NCBI GenBank assembly: GCA_030522415.1
Contig: CM060109.1
Span: forward strand, 29,533,892 to 29,597,891
Length of the DNA: 64,000 bases
Reading direction: 5' to 3'
From: Channallabes apus
Lineage: Eukaryota; Chordata; Actinopteri; Siluriformes; Clariidae
A program made the position numbers and the translations under genes. The first letter of the stretch is position 1; each line of letters opens with the position of its first letter. The notes under the pieces were generated by a model. It was not told the origin of the DNA, searched no databases, and saw only the letters and a program-made list of their open reading frames with translations. Positions 13,401 to 59,692 of the stretch are shown here, one piece after another.

Positions 13401-15636
13401 GAAAATCTCTCTGTGTAATAACATGACGCAACAGTCACTGATTGGCTGCATGGCTCTCCAGTCTGGGCTTGAAAGAATCCAGTTCCAGAGTTACTTCTTC
13501 ATACCACCCTGTAGGGCTGCACGATATTAGGAAAATATGCGATATTGTTGTTGAAGACTGCGATAACGATATTTCTTGCGATATAACATTTCCCTAGAGA
13601 AATGCATTTTTTTATTATTATTATTATTGCCTATTTTTTTTATTATTTATTTATATGCAATGATCATACTAAAATAAACAGGTAATAGATATTCGTCTGA
13701 TGTAATTAAATCTAATTCAGGCTAAAAAGAAACTATATGTCAAGGAAGTTGCAAATATTTAGACTTCAAAACACTATGAATGACTTAAACCCCTCAGCAG
13801 ATATTCTGACTTCTGGTTTGCTGTTACTATAAACCTGCCAACACAATATGAATTACTTTCAAACATTACTTTTTATTTACATGTAACCATACACTCATCA
13901 ATAGTGTCTTAAAACAAGAGCATCTTTTAAACTAAATATTCTCTTTGGATTGCCTGTTTTTTTTCTTCTTTAAATATATATATATATATTATTAAACAAA
14001 AATTAAATAAAAAAAATACTATTTGTCACACGCACGCACTCACGCACACTCGCTCCGCGACCGGCACTAGGACCCAGAAGTAATGCGGGCGCGAACCCGG
14101 AAGTATAAGAGGAGTAAACAAACCGCATACAGCTTAGTCACTGAGTTCACCATGTCGGTTCAGATTGTTTACTTTCTGATTCGAGTGTGTGTTTATAGGA
14201 CGCGGGTTAAATGTGTGTTTTTCCCTTGCTCGCCTTCTGTGAGAGTCCTTAAACTAATTTGCGTGGTTATCCTGCCGACTCGCTTGCTTCCGCGTTTGGG
14301 TTTACCGTCTATAAAGTGCTAACGGCTAATCGTGGCTAACGGCTAATCGGTAAGTCTTCTGATCATCCGGGGTTAGTTTGCGACAGAATGAAGTATAAAG
14401 ATATAAATAATATATATATAAAAAGATATATAAAGTGGCAAATAAAGTATTTATCGCAACTCCTTGCGATATGGTTATCGCGCATGCCGTTATCGCGATA
14501 ACTAATTTTTTCGATATATCGTGCAGCCCTACCACCCTGCATATTTTAATATGCCTGATTTTGTGGCTGTTACTTACTCACTCATCATCTATACCGCTTT
14601 ATCCTGCATACAGGGTAATTAGGTATCCCAGAACCCCTAGAGCACTAGGTGGGATACACCCTGGACATGGTGCCAATCTATCACAGGGCGCGCGCGCGCG
14701 CACACACACACACACACACATTATATATATCAGGCAATGTGAGAACACCAATTAGCCTAATCTGCATGTCTTTGGATTGTGGGAGGAAACCGACCAAGCA
14801 CAAGAAGAACATGCATACATGCACACAGACCCGATGTGGGAGTTGAACCCTCGACCCTGAGGGTGCGTGGTGACAAAATAACAAAACAACCTATTTTAAG
14901 ATTATTTGTTAATAGGAAATGAGCTGATGTGAGGACAGAAAGCAAAACATTATACTGATGACTTTTTGTCTTTGAGATAGAGTTACCCGCCTCTCCCGGT
15001 TATACCTCCAATGACCCGGGGGCAGCTTGTACTCTGAGCTGATTTCTAATCTCTGGCTGTTGCGCAAACGTGACCAGTCCTGTTTGACTGAAAGAACACA
15101 CATTTTGTAAAACTGCCAGTGCTTTACAACCCTACATTTGTCCTAAGGTTCAAGTTCATTACAATGGAACAGAATAAAACAGCACTCAGAGATGCATTAG
15201 TGAGGCATTATACACAGTAATCATCCTGCCTGGAAAACCATATATATATATACACACACACACGAGTACAAACATACAGTAACACACACACACACACTAC
15301 TAGCTAGTACTCAGTGAAGTAACAACCCCATCTTCCTGTTACTGAAGCTGTGCTTAATGCTGCCAGGATTTCCTCACACTGTGCTTAACGCAGATCTTTA
15401 AACAACTTAACCGCAGCCACTGCCTACACCTTGTGCATTAATTGTGCTGTACAGATCAGGAAGTGGATGGATTTCAGTCTGCTAGCTGAGATGTGTTCAT
15501 ACCCAGCCGTCATAATCACGTTGTAGATGACCAGGTAGGCGGTGGCCAGCGCGCCTGCTCCCTTCTTCTTCTTGTGGTTGTGCTGGTCTCCATCGTTAAA
15601 GGGTTTTTTCGTGCTCCCCATGACAGGTGCAGACAT
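7424..15636 (-). CDS. hacd2: very-long-chain (3R)-3-hydroxyacyl-CoA dehydratase 2
   Basis: Performs the third step of the ER very-long-chain fatty acid elongation cycle, dehydrating 3-hydroxyacyl-CoA to trans-2-enoyl-CoA. Seven exons, minus strand: 15503-15636, 10444-10561, 9930-9948 (19 nt), 9676-9764, 8036-8157, 7607-7785, 7424-7506. All junctions are GT-AG and phases agree, giving about 247 residues (human HACD2 is 254). The N-terminus is basic ([10 protein letters not shown]), followed by a multi-pass membrane protein with [43 protein letters not shown] and [20 protein letters not shown]. The motif LYPMGVAGE holds the Tyr and Glu (about Y169 and E176) equivalent to the catalytic pair of yeast Phs1. 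[20 protein letters not shown] favours HACD2 over HACD1. It lies head to head with stam2. Its introns carry a mariner relic, SINEs, an RTE fragment and a hAT element. Confidence 0.97.
8885..9490 (-). pseudogene. decayed mariner/IS630-type transposase relic
   Basis: Located in hacd2 intron 4. On the minus strand a 75-codon open stretch (9488 to 9261) contains [18 protein letters not shown], resembling the N-terminal half of a family of mariner-like transposases. Further along the same strand (about 9170 to 9110) comes a sequence like the family's PDL.P..FH.FGPLKE block, broken by stops. The middle is missing or unrecognisable. A short stretch near 9185-9260 ending in tatgacaataaaacttgaaa looks like a separate SINE-type tail. 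No terminal repeats were found. Confidence 0.5.
10780..11120 (-). repeat. tRNA-derived SINE, family A, copy 2
   Basis: Reverse-oriented family A copy in hacd2 intron 1. The head is at the right end (ggcggcacggtggctgaatg on the minus strand). The body matches copy 1 (ccaattagcctaatccgcat, ggactgtgggagg on the plus strand). The left end (cctggagcctatcccaggag) corresponds to the 3' part. Confidence 0.7.
11121..12725. other. hacd2 intron 1, left part, nothing recognised
   Basis: Non-coding AT-rich intron sequence. The short reading frames on both strands resemble no family I know, and I see no terminal repeats or tandem repeats. Confidence 0.5.
12726..13272 (-). mobile_element. RTE-type LINE, 5'-truncated 3' end
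   Basis: An open frame of 170 codons (13264 to 12752) encodes the region downstream of reverse transcriptase in RTE-like non-LTR elements. Motifs include [56 protein letters not shown] and [14 protein letters not shown], ending RCGDP and stop. Only about 25 bp of 3' UTR follows. The frame has no interruption, so the copy is probably young, but the endonuclease and polymerase parts are absent, which is typical 5' truncation. It lies in hacd2 intron 1, same strand as the gene. Its 3' end matches the tail of the family B SINE at 36319. Confidence 0.8.
13512..14531. mobile_element. non-autonomous hAT-type element with 8-bp target duplication
   Basis: Terminal inverted repeats tagggctgcacgatat and atatatcgtgcagcccta flank the element, and a perfect 8-bp direct repeat ccaccctg (13504-13511 and 14532-14539) flanks those. 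An 8-bp duplication is the hAT superfamily signature. Both ends are rich in gcgat/cgata repeats. No transposase is present. A Gypsy LTR (14024-14391) is nested inside. A truncated second copy lies at 26828. Confidence 0.85.
14024..14391 (+). mobile_element. solo LTR of the Gypsy family seen at 59308
   Basis: The stretch runs from tgtcacacgc through cggcactaggacccagaagt, agtataagaggagtaaacaa and gacgcgggttaaatgtgtgt to gacagaatga, and matches the 5' LTR of the right-hand Gypsy element along its length. No internal domain follows, so it is probably a recombined solo LTR. Its body carries a local duplication (gctaacggctaatcg twice near 14319-14348). Homology to the full element continues to gacagaatga, past the expected CA end, so the exact 3' boundary is unsure. 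Confidence 0.75.
14580..14880 (-). repeat. tRNA-derived SINE, family A, copy 3
   Basis: Reverse-oriented family A copy just right of the hAT element. Shared motifs on the plus strand are accaattagcctaatctgca, ggattgtgggaggaaacc and gaaccctcgaccctgagg. It has gained a (GC)n(CA)n tract at 14688-14720. The tRNA-like head at the right end is incomplete. Confidence 0.65.
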
Positions 15637-16289
15637 GGCCGAGCTGTCAGGTTGTGTAGCTAACTGCTCGCTGCTACTGGCGTCCCTCTAAATTAGGGGC
15701 CTTAAGCAAGTTTTGGGATTTGAACGCAGCGCCATCTATCGGCCACGCTAAATCTGCACATTACAGTCAGCTGAATAATGTATTCTTATTTACTGAATTT
15801 ATAAACATAATATTAAACAAAATACGTTAATAATTAACGTGTAATTTAATACAGCAAAACGCCCAAACATTCACAACAATGTTTTTTTATTGTTGTTGTG
15901 AGAAATAAACGACAATACACATGGCATACGCCAGGTGGCAGTATATACAGCGAAACAGTTATAAGGCTTTATTATTCATGCCTGTTTAAAATATCAGCGA
16001 CGCACAAAAGGAGGGAACAGACGAATTAAAAGCAGACCGTCACATGCTTAATAAGAAAATATAAAATAATCCAAATTACAATTTTTTTTAAATTAAACAC
16101 GAACAGTGAGCGCGTCTTTTGTTTTCAGGCAGTATATGAGGACAGCTAGTTAAGTTGACGGAAGAGCAAGTGTTGAAACTGCATCTAGAATTTAACGGAT
16201 GACAGAAATTCTAGCTTATTTGTGTTAGCTTGTGAGTTACGATTAAAACACGGTATAAGTAAGGTGTTTAGACGGAAAACAGAATCAAG
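15637..16289. promoter_or_regulatory. hacd2/stam2 bidirectional promoter region
   Basis: The 653 bp between the two divergent start codons contains both 5' UTRs and whatever core promoters the genes use. No TATA box is placed convincingly for either gene. An ETS-like acggaag lies at about 16158-16164. The sequence near both ATGs is moderately CpG-containing and the middle (15780-15900) is AT-rich. That it works as a shared promoter is inferred from distance and orientation only. Confidence 0.6.
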
Positions 16290-29373
<13,084 letters not shown>

Positions 29374-30885
29374 ATTCATATCGCTTCCTGTATGGTCATA
29401 CCCTCAAATCGCCTGGTGTTGAGGATGTTTTGTGACCCACATCCAGCTCAGCAGCAACTCACTACATACCCATATCAAAAATGCAATTAACAGCTTTTGA
29501 AGGATGATGTCCACTTTTCCCCTTTTATGAACATCTTTCATTTAAATGTGCACTTGTGCATCATCCTCCTTGTCTGTTAATGAGAGTACACACCAGCCTT
29601 CACCAGCATGTGATCTTTGTCAGTGATGACCTGTACTTAGTCTGAAGTTAGATAAATGTAATTCATGAGAGGTTATAGCATTCTTTAAACTCAGTACTGT
29701 TTTTGGCAGACAAATGTTTTTTTGAAAATGTTGCTGAAATATCATGCTGTTTTTAAGATAGCAGTTCAAGTGTCATAAAGACAAAGAACATAATGAAAAT
29801 GTTGACAAGACACAAATGCTGAAGTAAATAAATTTGCCATGACAGTTTGGTTAATATCCATGTTTACATAAAAGGTCTCAGCAGTGTTGAAATCAGACTG
29901 CTGTTACATGGAGAAACGATAACAGAAACCGTCACAGTAGTCTTTTGAAATCAGAGGCTTTCGTGAATGGGCTTTTTAAGATTGCCTTTGATACGAAAAC
30001 TAAGAGTGGGCACAGATGCAATCCCCTTATGTTAAATTCCTGAGTTTGTGTAGAAGTCCTGATTTATTGTTTGAGTTATAGTAATAGTGCTTTCACTATA
30101 GTTGGATTTCTCTAATTTAACCTACATAAAATTGCTCTGCGAAGTAATAAATCATAGTGATGCTTTAAAATTAAATTATAAATGATGCCTTATATGGCCT
30201 TTGTGTGAAGTTTTTTTTTTTCTTGTTGTATGTTAGATTTATAGTTGGAAAATATATTTTGGAGGACAACTGTAATGCTTTGACCAAATAATAATCTTTA
30301 CGTAAGGGTTTTGGAGCACTGTTGTTTTCTTTATGTTCTGTTTTGCAAGCCTAATATCATACTGAATATGGTATCCTTAAAATCCTAAATTTTTCTAACT
30401 TAAATTTCACATTTAATAAGTCGAAGAGAACTGAGCAAAACAGGGGTCTAATTTGTAGTATGATATAGAGACGAGAGCAAAACCATTTTAATTTAATTTT
30501 CTTAACATGCCTCAATTAATGTATTGTATATTCATTGTAAAATATGTGGCTATTCTGTATTGCACCTATCTGTATGATAAGATCATCTACATTACCTGTA
30601 TGTTAATCATTTACCAACAGATGCCTTGTTCTGTCAGGTGATGGAAGTCAAATAAGAGCATGCAATTTATGGAGTTATTTTCAGATGCTGCTGTATATCT
30701 GTAAAAACCTGTATGTTTTACGAGATTTAAATATTTAGGTAAATGTTCTTGTATAATCCTGTATACTTCTGGCAAACCCAATGTTTTATAAAATAACAGT
30801 CACTTTGCGTCCTCATTTTTAAGATAGGTACCTTTTTTAACACAGTAAATTGTAATATCTTTCCAAATAAATTTGCCTTGTGTTC
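29374..30885 (+). other. stam2 3' UTR (probable)
   Basis: The sequence after the stam2 stop is unique-looking and free of recognised repeats. AATAAA signals occur near 29827 and 30864; the second is followed by a GT-containing stretch and fits a distal poly(A) site near 30885. The extent is inferred. Confidence 0.45.
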
Positions 30886-31391
30886 CAAATGTTTGCACCA
30901 ATGTTGCAAATACAACTGCACGCGCACACACCTTCTGGCAATATTAACAATAATTCATTTGACCATGTTTAACTGTGATTCCAGCGCACAATGTGGTTTC
31001 CAATTCATGTGCAAAATTGATTCCTTATCCTTCCAGAACTACTCTTTAACAGCTTTAGTCTTGGAATATTGTTTTTGCCACGAAGGCAGAAAAACTTAAT
31101 TCATGTCATCAGCTGACTAAATTTTATTGCCACAAAACCTTGCTGAGCCTAGACCTGACCAAGTGAAGCGACCCAGATCATAACTCTGCTTCATAACAAA
31201 AAAATGTTTCCTGAGGTTTGTGCAGTGGGCCAAATGCATGATGTGTGCAAATCTGTATGTCTGCATACAGATCTCTTTGCATTTCTTAAAAATCTGTCCA
31301 GACGCATTATTATTTTAATTAGGTGTAGGACAGTTCTTAATCTGTAAATCTGGAAACAATCTTGAAATTCCAAAAATTTTGTTGTTTTCTT

Positions 31392-31640
31392 TGTGGCGAC
31401 ACAGCTGCTTAGTGGTTAGCATTGTAGCCTTGCACCACCAGGGTCTGGGCTCGATTCCCGTCTCTGTGTGCATGTAGTTTGCATGTTCTCCCTGTGCTTG
31501 GTGGATTTTCTTCCTGAGTCCAAAGACATGCAGATTAGGCTAATTGGTGTTCCTAAATTGCCTGTCCTGTGTGATTGAGTGTGTAAATGTGTGCATGTGT
31601 GTGTACACTGCAATGGATTGTCACCCTGTCCATGATGTAC
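31392..31640 (+). repeat. tRNA-derived SINE, family A, copy 4
   Basis: The head ctgcttagtggttagcattg and a B-box-like ctgggctcgattcccg are followed by the family A body (agtttgcatgttctccctgt, ccaaagacatgcagattagg, ctaattggtgttcc). The 3' part is truncated near tcaccctgtccatgatgtac. Confidence 0.7.
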
Positions 31641-31645
31641 AGTGC

Positions 31646-32967
31646 AGTGATAATTACATCATGCACATTAATGTCTTCTAAACATTTTTAAAGTTACATT
31701 AAATCTTTGTAAAAACTAACCTAAACAAGCTATATAAATCATAGATCTTATTTCAGTAGTCAGTATACTATGCAGTCCAATTAAGAAGACTGACAGTGCT
31801 GCCTTGTTGGTGGACATGCATATGAGAATCTCCAACAGGGTGCATGACCTTTAGAATTCTATATTACCCTACCAAGACATTCGTTATACATAATACACAT
31901 AGGAATACTTCAAATAGTGTTTTCCTGAGATTTCATTTCAACACTAAATGTCTGTCGTCCACTGATCGCCCTGGTCCTAATCCTTAAAACTGGCTTAGTA
32001 ACTCAAATCGATGCAAAACCTTTAAATACTTTTTTTTTTAAAGCACAATCATTATGGTTGTATGTAAGACAATTAGAAGTGGTTATGTTTTGTTTCATAG
32101 TGCCACTTCAAGTTACCATTTTTGACTAATAACATGAACTTAACAAATTCAAACAAATAGTACATTTGAAATGAGACGAATAAACTTCTATATCTGTCCA
32201 GTTTATGTCAACTTTTTTTTAACAATGTTGTCGGTTTATTAATTGTTAAAAGAATGTAACTAAAATAAATCAGAGCTTACCATTCTCTAAGAAAATGTAT
32301 TGTCCAACACTGGCACCATAAAGGACCTATCTAGTGCAGAAGTCTTGTATAATGGCTGACCCTGTGCTCTGACCTCAGCTTTCTAACAAGAAATAATGTA
32401 TATGTGACAAATATATCTTCTTTTTTCTTACTTTCTTCTTAAATATGAGAAACCGTTATGATTCAAATATTTGTCACATGTACCTTACAGCAGAGTGAAA
32501 GTAGCTGGGATCAAAGCGCAGTGTCAGCCTTGAACCCCTGACATTTCGATTTGTATCCCAGAGCCTTAACTACGGAATATTGTATTATCTAATATAAACT
32601 CAATCTCTTCTTTGGCCGCTCTGACCACATTTTGAAATAACACTAGATTTTTCAGTTTGTAATTGGCTGCCTTTACCCCTGCTGATGACATTGAATTCAT
32701 AATGTTAGTGTACTTTTTGTTGAACCTTGCTGAATGTTGCTTAGGTGTGTGCACTTGAAGTCTGTACACACATACTATACTATGCAAAGATAAGATCAAC
32801 CACATTTTGTCATTTGGAAAATTATAAAGTATTACAAAGTATATATTTTTTGTCAGAACAAAACTGTAGGCAGTGTGTTTTGGTAGGCAAGCTTGTGACC
32901 AGAACATGCTTCCTCCAATTCAAAACCCAAAACACTAAATTAAGTATAGTCATCTAAAAACATTATA
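31646..32967. other. intergenic spacer
   Basis: AT-rich sequence without a credible gene. The segment 32460-32575 (acatgtaccttacagcagag, gggatcaaagcgcagtgtca, agagccttaac) looks like a fragment of a tRNA-related fish repeat. The rest is unassigned. Confidence 0.45.
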
Positions 32968-34020
32968 TGAATTACTGGCCATAATATTGAGTATGTCCTC
33001 CTTGTGCCACCAAAATAGTTCTGTCCTGTCAAGGAATGCACTTCACAGGACATCGTGGCATGAATGGGTACATTTTGTCTCCAACCATATTTAGGTATGT
33101 GGCATATGTCAAAGTAACATCTACATGAATGCCAGAACCCCAGTTTTTTTTCCGGCAGGACATTGCAGACAACCTTACTGCCTCTGCTGGTTGTCTTATT
33201 GCCATTTTCTGGCGTCCATATAAAAACACTATTAGTAAGACCACATCACCTGCTTCCATTGCTTTGTAGTGCAGTTCTGATGCTCACATGCCCATTGTAG
33301 GCAATTTCTACTGTAGACAGGGGTCAGCATGGGCACTGTGTCTGGTACAGTATATGGCTATGCAGCCCAATACATAACAAACTACAATGGTTTGTTAGTT
33401 CTGAAACCTTCCTACCAGCAATAACCTTTTCAGCAATTTGTGCTATAGCGGCTTTTATGTGGTGGTGGAACAGATGGCCTAGCCTCTGCTCTTCATGTGC
33501 ATCATTGAGCCTTGGGCACTCATGACTCTGTCACCAGTTCACTGTTTGTCCTTCATTGAACCACATTTGGTGGCACAGTGGCTTAGTGCTTAGTGTTGTC
33601 TTCTTGCACCTCCATAGCCCGGGTTTGATTCCCGGGTTAATCCAGTCTCTTCCCACAGTCCAAAGACATGTAGATTAGGCTAATTGCCGTTCCCATCGGT
33701 GTGGTACGTGAATGCATGTGTCGGTGTGTGAATGTTGACTGGAGGTCCTACCACAGTTGTAAAAAATGTGAATAAATGCAGGGGTCACCATTGGTCTCCA
33801 TGGTCCCTAGCTGGACGAAAGACGCTCCTAGACGGTTGATGGTTGAACCACATTTGGTAGGTACTAATTCAGTGCATACCAGGAACACTCCAGCGTTTTG
33901 GAGATGCGCTGACACGGTTGTCTAGCTATTACAACTGCGTGCCCATTTTTCCTGCTTCAAGCACATCAACTTGCCTGTTTAATATATCTCACCCATTGCC
34001 AGACAATCTGTTCAGACACT
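32968..34020 (-). mobile_element. Tc1-like transposon relic, split by a SINE
   Basis: The sequence follows a fish Tc1-like element whose termini read ggccataatattgag and whose body has gtgccaccaaaatagttctg, aaagtaacatctacatgaat, cccattgtaggcaatttcta, ttttggagatgcgctgacac and cccatttttcctgcttcaag, with the transposase reading leftward. Frames are broken. A SINE (33572-33842) with flanking duplications interrupts it. Related copies are at 37413 and 38783. Confidence 0.7.
33572..33842 (+). repeat. tRNA-derived SINE, family A, copy 5, with 16-bp target duplication
   Basis: The head has an A-box-like cacagtggcttagtgc and a B-box-like gggtttgattccc. The 3' part (gtgaatgttgactggaggtc, ggtctccatggtccctagct) is shared with the copy at 41250 but not with copies 1-4. 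It is flanked by a perfect 16-bp direct repeat ttgaaccacatttggt (33556-33571 and 33843-33858), proof of retrotransposition into the older Tc1 relic. Confidence 0.88.
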
Positions 34021-34149
34021 CCACTCCGGAGTGATAAGGACGATGATATCATCCATGTGTGGATGTTTATTTATGAAGAGTAGGAGAGAAACACAGACGG
34101 TCTGAAATGAAAATGAATTTGCTCGGGGACACTTGCATGTCTACCTGCG

Positions 34150-34418
34150 TGACCTTTAGCTGATGACGCAGGAGCCCATTGGGCGATATAGAGGCGAGCG
34201 CGCGCCACACACACACACACACACACACAGCTGGAGCTCGCGCTCAGTGAAACAGGAAGCGCGCGCGCGGTAGCCGAGCTCCTCTCTGCTTTCTCGTCGT
34301 GTGATTATCTGTAGGTTCAGTAAGGCTGGAGGCCAGTGTGCATCTTTCTCCTCAGTATGAGTGCAGCGGCAGAGAGAGAGAGAGACAGCCTCCTCCATGG
34401 AGCGACGAACTGGCCCAA
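34150..34418 (+). promoter_or_regulatory. cacnb4 upstream promoter and 5' UTR (long N-terminal isoform)
   Basis: CpG-rich sequence (ggcgagcgcgcgcc near 34192-34206, gaagcgcgcgcgcggtagcc near 34256) with a (CA)n at 34207-34229 and a (GA)n at 34373-34385 leads into the first coding exon. An upstream ATG at 34357 opens a different frame and may be a short upstream ORF. The transcription start is not determined. Confidence 0.5.
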
Positions 34419-56826
<22,408 letters not shown>

Positions 56827-57334
56827 GTAGGCACCATCTTGAGAATTGCTTTTTTTTATATGTATATTTAGATGTGCTAAAGAGATCCCAGAAGAAGCAG
56901 ACTGTCTCTCTAAGCACAGAGGGAGATGTAACCTGGGTCCTCACTGAATACCCATCATCTTCTCCACATTGGGTTGCCAAGGCAACAACCTTCTGGGTAC
57001 AGCATGCCATAGTCTCAAAAGTGGAGCATGTTTTTAAATTATATGCAGAGAAAATCAGTCCCTAATATCTCTATGACAGCAATCTATTTGCCTTAGTTAG
57101 CCCTTCATATCATCAGAAGGTTGAGAGTGAAACAGAAAAAGCATATAGTGCAAAATCAATAGTAAGTAAGAAAAAGTAAGAAAGAGAAATCTGTTCTCAA
57201 ACTCTGGTTTTTATTCTGACCATTTATTCGTTTGTAATACAAAAATATTTTTAGTTAATAATCTTAAATTTTTTACACGAATAAAGATGTGTTCAAAAGG
57301 TTTTGTCCCTAGGTTTAATGTATTAAAAAAGGAA

Positions 57335-58330
57335 GAAATTTGTCACGTTCTGCTATGGTGTTGGACTGTGGGCTTGGTGTGGAGGCATAGATGCAGAGGG
57401 GATGCAGTGAAACGCAAAGAGTCTTTAATAATAAAATGAAAACATGAACAAAACATGAAATAAGGAAGTTGGCTTAAACTTGGGAGCATATTGTAACAGA
57501 ACTCAAACACTTAGACATAAGACTAGGGATTACATACATTGATTCACAATACAGACATGGGATACAAACTGGACAAGACAAGACACACGAAACAGTCTAA
57601 CGGACTAAACATTAGGGACTATGCATGCAAGGGATAAACAAACACAAGACAGGCTTGGCTAGGTCTATTGGCTGAGCTGCACATTAGCTGCTAAGCTAGC
57701 TCATAGCTAATCAGACTAATGGCTACACCAGCCAGTAGCCTGAGACACAAGGGAATGAACAGACAAGGTACACAGCAGACTAGGTTATGAAACAGACTAA
57801 GAACTCTAAAGGTTAGTGGCTAAAGATGTTAGTACCTAAACAGACTAAGAGCTAAGCAGACAATGAGACTAGACAGACACGAAGACTAGACAGACTAAGA
57901 TCTAGACATGTTAGTATCACCCTCATTAGTATTGAAACAGACTACTAGCTAAACATGCAATGGGGGTTACTTACACAAAAGGGTAAACACAAAAGGCTAA
58001 TTCTCCTAGAGGCTAATCCTGCTAGGAGACACAGAGACAAAGAGACATAAACTAAATCAAAGCAAATACAAACTTAACTTAAAGTGCTCCTGAAACCAAA
58101 AGGCCAACCATACTGTTTAAACTAAAACAGAAAAGAACAAAACAAAACCCACATAACAGAAATCAATGCTCGACCCAGAACAAACAGGTATTTATAAAAG
58201 TGCTAATGAGCCTCCTCAGTTCAGGTGAGTATCCATGTCACCTGACCGAGGAGGCTTCTGGGAAACTGAGTCTAGGAACCAAAACTACAAAGTAAAAACA
58301 CTGCCCTCTAGTGGGCAACCTTCACAAAAT
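57335..58330. repeat. unclassified repeat candidate
   Basis: The segment from tttgtcacgttctgctatgg to ccctctagtgggcaaccttc looks like a dispersed fish repeat of about 1 kb. Its middle consists of loosely repeated acagactaaga and gctaatc motifs. I see no coding capacity and no clear terminal repeats, so the class is unknown. Confidence 0.35.
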
Positions 58331-58934
58331 TATTTCATGAGCTTAGTAAGACGAATGTGTCATGAAAAGCATAAACCTTTGCATGAACTGGGCTATCATC
58401 GTTACATTTTAGAAGAAGTAAAATTATTTATTAAATATTTATTGCGTTCAATTAGCATAGTGGCTTACGTGATAATGATATACGATAAATTACTTTTACA
58501 GTATTAGCTCTGTATGGGCAATTTATTTTTTACTTTTAGGGAAGTGAAAGTAAACTTGTCAGTGGCCTGACAAGTATGTACAGTGCACTATAAATAGTCA
58601 TATTTGATAAGGCCATCTGATTTCTTGAAAAGTTATGCTATATCAGTGATTGTTAATATCTGCTATGATAAAGATAATAAAATAAAATGACATTTAACCA
58701 GATATTACCGATGGACCATTCTCAGTACAGCAATGGCTACCAGGCAGTGTAAATGTAGACCTGAAGCCTGTTGGATGAGGATCGAACAAGATTTACATTT
58801 ACTATATATATTAGGCAAAAAAATAAGAGTATTTGTTGTTGTATGTAAGTTGTATTTAATTTTTTCTTTTATTTTATAACCTTCTATATTAAATGCTTGA
58901 ATGAGACTAAAGATAGCTTTTGCAAAAGCATAAA

Positions 58935-59140
58935 ATTTAATCAGTGGTGTCAAAAGTATTCACGTTCATTACTTGAGTAGAAGTATAGATACTAGGGTTT
59001 AAAAAGACTTCTTTAGAAGTTGAAGTATCAACTCAAGGTTTTTACTCAAGTAAAAGTGTAAAAGTACTGGTTTCAAAACTACTTAAAGTATAAAAGTAAC
59101 GTGAGAGGAAAAAAGCATTAAGGATAAAAGCTTAGGCTGT
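58935..59140. repeat. teleost MITE-like repeat fragment
   Basis: Motifs attacttgagtagaagtata, gttgaagtatcaactcaagg and ttactcaagtaaaagtgtaa match a dispersed teleost repeat that I believe is hAT-derived. The Gypsy element begins about 170 bp further right, so this repeat may have been its landing site. Confidence 0.45.
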
Positions 59141-59307
59141 GCCACGGGCCTATATACTGCACTAACACCTCATAAAAAGAAAAATGTGTTATTTTTTTGT
59201 TGTATTTTTTAACGGCCATAGTGATTTGAGATACTGTATATGGCAATTGAAAAAGAATGCATTTTAGTACAATGCAAATACATTAAAGAACCATATATGT
59301 GTACTAC

Positions 59308-59690
59308 TGTCATACACACCAAATACGCGCCCGGCACTAGGACCCGGAAGTAAGGTGGTCGCGAACCAGGAAGTATAAGAGGAGTAAACAAACAACAGTA
59401 CAACGCTCAGTCATTGAGTTTCGGCCCATGTCGGTTCAGATTGTCCGTCTTCAAAACTGTGAGTACTCACCAATTCTTGGGTTTTTACTTTCTGATCTTG
59501 AGTGTGTATTTTAGGACGCGGGTTAAATTTGTGTTTTTCCCTTGCTCCTCTTTCGGGAGAGTCCTTAGAATAAATCGCGTGGTTATCCTATCCACTCGCC
59601 TATCTCCGCGTTTGGGTTCACCATCCACGCTACATTGGGCTAACCGATAAGTTACGTCTTCTGGTCACCGAGGTTAGTTCATCCCTGACA
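59308..59690 (+). repeat. Gypsy 5' LTR
   Basis: It starts tgtcatacacaccaaatacg and contains a TATA-like agtataagagg (59370-59380). The right end is placed provisionally at the CA of ccctgaca, two bases before the gag ATG. This leaves no conventional primer-binding site between LTR and gag, so the boundary may be wrong or priming may be unconventional. Confidence 0.7.
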
Positions 59691-59692
59691 GA

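Noticed and set aside
7424..15636. Assignment of this gene as hacd1, given that HACD1 neighbours STAM in human
   Set aside because: Sequence motifs ([47 protein letters not shown]) match HACD2 much better, and adcy5 is the other neighbour.
56880..57065. A further cacnb4 exon in the open frame after 56874
   Set aside because: The translation does not resemble the expected guanylate-kinase-like sequence and lacks a matching acceptor.
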